Below are positions 13,412 to 15,369 of a stretch of DNA of 15,369 bases, one piece after another. Source of the DNA: Streptosporangiaceae bacterium (GTDB lineage: Bacteria > Actinomycetota > Actinomycetes > Streptosporangiales > Streptosporangiaceae); assembly GCA_030045175.1 (NCBI GenBank), contig JASIBM010000375.1:1-15369 (forward strand), read 5' to 3'. Within the stretch, counting starts at the first letter, position 1. The number at the start of each line of letters is the position of its first letter. The position numbers and the translations under genes were made by a program. Under the pieces are notes generated by a model. That model was given only the letters and a program-made list of their open reading frames with translations. It was not told where the DNA came from and searched no databases.

Positions 13412-14374
13412 ATGAAGCGTTCCTTCGCGTCCTCCGCCGACCTGGCGGAGAAGGAGCAGACACTCGAGCTACTCGCGGACGGGGTATACGCCCTGACCGC
13501 TGAGGGCGACCCGAACGTGGGGGCCATCGAGGGCGAGGACTTCCTCGTCTGCTTCGAGGCCATGGCGACGCCAGTGGCGGCGCGCGCCTGGCTGGACCGG
13601 CTTCGCGAGCACACCAGCAAGCCGATCCGCTACCTCGTGCTCTCGCATTACCACGCGGTCCGGGTGCTAGGCGCGAGCGCGTTCGGCGCTCAGGTGATCA
13701 TCGCCCACGACAACACCCGCGCCCTGATCGCGGAGCGGGGCCAGCAGGACTGGGAATCAGAGCTCGGCCGGATGCCCAGGCTGTTCAGGGACCCGGCCTC
13801 GATACCCGGCCTCACCTGGCCAACAGCGACGTTCTCTGACCGGCTGACCATTCAGCTCGGCGGCACGAGGGGCGAGCTTGTGCTGGCCTACTTCGGCCGC
13901 GGCCACACCGAGGGCGACATCGTGGCGTGGCTGCCACGCCAGCAGATCCTTTTCGCCGGCGACCTGGTCGAGGCTCAGGCGGCCCTGTACACCGGCGACG
14001 CCTACCACAGGGACTGGGCGGGCGCCACCCTGGACGCGGTCGCGGCGCTCGGCGCCAGGCAGCTGGTCGGCGGTCGCGGCGCGGTGGCCGTCGGCCAGGA
14101 CGCGGTCGAGGCGGCGATCGCGCAGACCCGCGAGTTCCTCGTGACCATGCAGGCCGAGGTCGGCGCCACCCATGCGGCCGGCGGGACGCTCAAGGACGCG
14201 TTCGTCGCTGCGCACGCGGCGCTGGCACCACGCTATGGCCGCTGGCCGATCTTCGAGCACTGCATGCCTTTCAACGTCGCGCGGCTCTGGGACGAGTTGT
14301 CCGGGATCGAGCGGCCGGTCATCTGGACCGCCGAGCGGGACCGGCAGGTCTGGGACCGGTTGCAGGACACGTGA
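13412..14374 (+). CDS. Metallo-beta-lactamase-fold protein with variant metal motif
   Basis: This 320-residue protein has the MBL fold. The first metal motif, normally HxHxDH, reads SHYHAVRVLG: His79 and His81 are kept, but Val83 and Arg84 stand at the Asp and His positions. GRGHTEGD keeps His165 and FAGDLVE keeps Asp184. The last His, normally in a PGHG-like loop, is replaced by Arg222 in GGRGAV. I recall similar HYHAVRVLG proteins as an uncharacterised MBL subgroup beside FAD monooxygenases, so this is probably a lineage trait, not decay. It may bind one metal or none. The stop overlaps the FAD gene start in GTGA (14371-14374), indicating coupled translation. The ATG has no strong ribosome site, and its leader is taken up by a repeat element. 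Confidence 0.9.
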   Translation: MKRSFASSADLAEKEQTLELLADGVYALTAEGDPNVGAIEGEDFLVCFEAMATPVAARAWLDRLREHTSKPIRYLVLSHYHAVRVLGASAFGAQVIIAHDNTRALIAERGQQDWESELGRMPRLFRDPASIPGLTWPTATFSDRLTIQLGGTRGELVLAYFGRGHTEGDIVAWLPRQQILFAGDLVEAQAALYTGDAYHRDWAGATLDAVAALGARQLVGGRGAVAVGQDAVEAAIAQTREFLVTMQAEVGATHAAGGTLKDAFVAAHAALAPRYGRWPIFEHCMPFNVARLWDELSGIERPVIWTAERDRQVWDRLQDT

Positions 14375-15369
14375 GCGAACCGGGAAGCCCTGCGCGAGCG
14401 AGCCAAAGGCGAAGCCGGCGGCGAGAGCGCGCGAGCGAGCCGGAGGGCGCCGGCGCCGCGCTAACTGAGGAGCGCGGTTTTCGCGACGAGGGCAGGCGGC
14501 GCCCTAAAGGCGCCCGGAGGCGAGCGGGAATCACAGCACCTGTCCTGATCGCGGGGGCCGGGCCGGTCGGACTGACGACCGCGCTGCTGCTGGCCCGCTG
14601 GCAGGTACCGACGGTCGTGCTCGAGGCGGCCGGCGCCCAGGCGAAGCGGGCGCCTGCGGGCTCGCGCGCCATCTGCTTCCAGCGCGACGTGCTTGACGTA
14701 TTCGACCGGGTCGGCTGCGGTGAGGAGCTGGTGGCCGAGGGCGTGACCTGGTCAACCGGGCGCACCTACTACCGCGAGCACGAGCTCTTCGTGGTGGGCT
14801 TCCCGGCCTCCGCCGCCCAGGGACGGCCACCGTGGATCAACATCTCGCAGTCGCGCGTCGAGCACATGCTGCTCGCTAGCGCCGCGGCCGATCCGCTGAT
14901 CGAGGTTCGGTTCGGCGAGACGGTGACTTCGGTCACCCAGGACGCGGACGGAGCAGGCATCGCCGCCGAGGTGACATCCGCCGCGGGCGCCAGGTCCAGC
15001 GTCCGCGGCAGCTACCTGGTTGGCGCCGACGGATCCCGCAGCGCGATCAGGCAGTCCCTCGGCCTGGGATTCGACGGCCGCTCCTACGAAGACCAATTCC
15101 TGATCTGCGACATCCGCGCCAGCTTGCCGTTCCCAAGCGAGCGAAGGTTTTTCTTCGATCCGGGCTGGAACCCGGGCCGGCAGGTGCTCGTGCATCCGTG
15201 CCCGGACGGAATATGGCGGATCGACTGGCAGGTGCCAGCCGACTTCGACCTCGCGGCCGAGCGCGCGAGCGGCGGGCTCGACTCCAGGGTCAGGCAGATC
15301 ACCGGCGACGCGGACTACGAGATCGTGTGGGCGACCGCCTACCGGTTCGCCGAGCGGGTCGCCGGGGCC
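14371..15369 (+). CDS. FAD-dependent monooxygenase (aromatic hydroxylase type), 3' truncated by window
   Basis: The 333 visible residues belong to a group A flavoprotein monooxygenase of the PheA/MhpA type. The FAD-binding motif VLIAGAGPVGLTTALLLA (GAGPVG at 62-67), a Glu-ended second strand (TVVLEAA), the SRAICFQRDVLDVFDRVG segment and the GADGSRSAIR motif (218-227) are all clear. The full length should be over 500 residues. The start is GTG 14371, overlapping the MBL stop in GTGA and preceded by AGGA. No other ATG, GTG or TTG lies between it and the Rossmann motif. The motif therefore sits about 48 residues deeper than usual. The extra residues (about 6-53, Arg-rich) are encoded by an inserted copy of the 142 bp repeat, in frame. 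Removing it would leave MSEPGITAPVLIAGAG, a normal N-terminus. Confidence 0.92.
   Translation, partial: MSEPGSPARASQRRSRRRERASEPEGAGAALTEERGFRDEGRRRPKGARRRAGITAPVLIAGAGPVGLTTALLLARWQVPTVVLEAAGAQAKRAPAGSRAICFQRDVLDVFDRVGCGEELVAEGVTWSTGRTYYREHELFVVGFPASAAQGRPPWINISQSRVEHMLLASAAADPLIEVRFGETVTSVTQDADGAGIAAEVTSAAGARSSVRGSYLVGADGSRSAIRQSLGLGFDGRSYEDQFLICDIRASLPFPSERRFFFDPGWNPGRQVLVHPCPDGIWRIDWQVPADFDLAAERASGGLDSRVRQITGDADYEIVWATAYRFAERVAGA
14390..14530. repeat. 142 bp dispersed repeat element, right copy, inside the FAD gene
   Basis: This is the inverted partner of 13225-13366. CGGGAA occurs at both edges of the inserted segment (14381-14386 and 14525-14530), 144 bp apart, as a target-site duplication or element end would give. 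The segment is a whole number of codons and contains no stop in the FAD frame. It is one base shorter than the left copy (CTTTAGG in place of CTTTTAGG), which is what keeps the frame open. Confidence 0.85.

Overview
The window reads as chromosomal DNA of a high-GC actinomycete. Coding is strongly GC-biased at third positions, GTG starts and 4-base GTGA gene overlaps are used, and the families are typical of Actinomycetota (PspC/LuxR two-component module, DUF1707, DrrAB-like ABC exporter, mycosin-like subtilase). The genus cannot be fixed from the sequence. There are 14 intact genes plus one partial gene at each end. No RNA genes, transposases or CRISPR arrays were seen.

Layout. (1) 1-2115 (+): the 3' end of a Pro/Trp-repeat protein, then a membrane-anchored subtilisin-fold protein whose catalytic His, Ser and oxyanion Asn appear to be replaced. 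(2) 2163-4575: an aldo/keto reductase (+) and an amidase-signature hydrolase (-) that converge with a 56 bp overlap. (3) 4576-5035: a 460 bp gene-free block made mostly of short direct and tandem repeats. (4) 5036-8366: an envelope-sensing module. A PspC-type histidine kinase and its NarL-type regulator overlap by 4 bp on the minus strand. A small PspC protein and a DUF1707 membrane protein run divergently. The kinase C-terminus and the small PspC N-terminus carry the same 39 bp (13-residue) repeat. (5) 8400-9219 (-): a TusA-like sulfur carrier followed by a DsrE-family protein, a sulfur-relay pair. (6) 9375-11341 (-): a DrrAB-like ABC exporter, preceded by a 14 bp perfect palindrome that looks like an operator. 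(7) 11466-13223: a VOC-fold protein (-) and an alpha/beta hydrolase (+), divergent. (8) 13224-15369 (+): an MBL-fold protein with altered metal-ligand motifs, and an FAD-dependent aromatic-monooxygenase-like protein cut by the window end.

The most unusual feature is in region 8. Two inverted copies (about 85% identical by eye) of a 142 bp element flank the MBL gene. The left copy begins 1 bp after the hydrolase stop. The right copy lies in frame inside the N-terminus of the FAD enzyme, adding a 48-residue Arg-rich segment between the start codon and the Rossmann fold. No other ATG, GTG or TTG start is available between that GTG and the Rossmann motif.

The VOC protein, hydrolase, MBL protein and flavin monooxygenase together suggest an aromatic or polyketide-like oxidation pathway, but the substrate is unknown. 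The sulfur pair, exporter and envelope module look like independent units.
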